Assembly: GCF_900109195.1 (NCBI RefSeq)
Contig: NZ_FNZG01000001.1
Coordinates: 992,001-1,056,000, forward strand
DNA from: Pseudooceanicola nitratireducens
GTDB taxonomy: Bacteria > Pseudomonadota > Alphaproteobacteria > Rhodobacterales > Rhodobacteraceae
Direction: 5' to 3'
Length of the DNA stretch: 64,000 bases
In this document: positions 63,831 through 64,000 of the stretch, piece after piece
Numbering within the stretch: position 1 is the first letter of the stretch
How the letters are laid out: every line of letters starts with the position of its first letter
Position numbers and translations under genes: made by a program
The notes under the pieces: model-generated
Database searches by the model: none
Seen by the model: only the letters and a program-made list of their open reading frames with translations
What the model was told of the DNA's origin: nothing

Positions 63831-64000
63831 TCAGGAGGCTTCAAGAGCCGAGATGATCGGCGAGAAGTCCTTGGCCGAGAGGGAGGCCCCGCCAACCAGC
63901 GCGCCGTCGACATTGGAGATCGCAAAGATCTCGGCCGCGTTCTCGGGTTTGACCGAGCCGCCATAAAGCAGCCGCACCGAGCGGCCGACCCCTGCGCCGA
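63831..64000 (-). CDS. tpiA: Triosephosphate isomerase, C-terminal part
   Basis: The minus strand from the window end reads [20 protein letters not shown], then [20 protein letters not shown], the conserved phosphate-binding end of TIM ([16 protein letters not shown]), with stop TGA at 63831-63833. About 56 codons are visible; the start lies beyond the window. Glycolytic enzyme. Confidence 0.93.
   Translation of the reverse strand, partial: GAGVGRSVRLLYGGSVKPENAAEIFAISNVDGALVGGASLSAKDFSPIISALEAS

Overview
This is a GC-rich alphaproteobacterial chromosome segment. The gene content points to the Rhodobacterales (Roseobacter/Paracoccaceae group): two TRAP transporters, a VPLPA-type C-terminal sorting signal, Tad pilus minor proteins, a RibB with a dead RibA-like tail, a DctD-like regulator lacking the sigma-54 contact loop, and a hom/recJ/tRNA-Glu neighbourhood. 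No species can be named from the sequence alone.

Layout. 1-1914 is the 3' end of a large multi-domain secreted adhesin-like gene. 2018-10461 is a catabolic locus with DUF2783, an FAD hydroxylase, an MBL-fold hydrolase and TetR on the minus strand, and TRAP P-Q-M, cyclase and FAH-family hydrolase on the plus strand. A TetR-type palindrome lies inside the divergent promoter.

10719-29435 is an 18.7 kb integrated mobilizable island in the 3' end of tRNA-Glu(TTC). It is bounded by a 17-bp direct repeat and carries a tyrosine integrase, a MobA/L relaxase with a divergent TraD-like gene and candidate oriT, and a primase-helicase with a repeat-rich AT-rich region beside it. The cargo looks defensive: a NotI-like restriction endonuclease with a C5-cytosine methyltransferase, an AAA ATPase with 47-residue repeats, a GHKL (MORC-like) ATPase, a sigma-region-4-like protein and a DUF3644 protein with an RxxxxH motif. 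Fragments of IS3 and IS110 transposases are also present.

29420-46566 returns to core chromosome: tRNA-Glu, recJ, hom, a lipoprotein, TetR, three Tad-type pseudopilin/VWA genes, glutamate dehydrogenase, dnaG, rpoD, a VPLPA-CTERM protein, YjbQ and nrdR. 46570-58898 is the riboflavin locus (ribD, ribE, ribB-X, ribH, nusB). It is interrupted by a minus-strand capsule set (kpsC, Wza/KpsD-type exporter, kpsS), and by an MBL-fold and a serine hydrolase gene. 59052-63728 is a DctD-like regulator followed by two phased palindromes and a second TRAP operon. The window ends inside tpiA (minus strand).

The most novel part is the island. Its integration, transfer and replication sites can all be located by repeats. 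It groups a rare-cutter-type restriction system with several ATPase/HEPN-like genes of unknown function.
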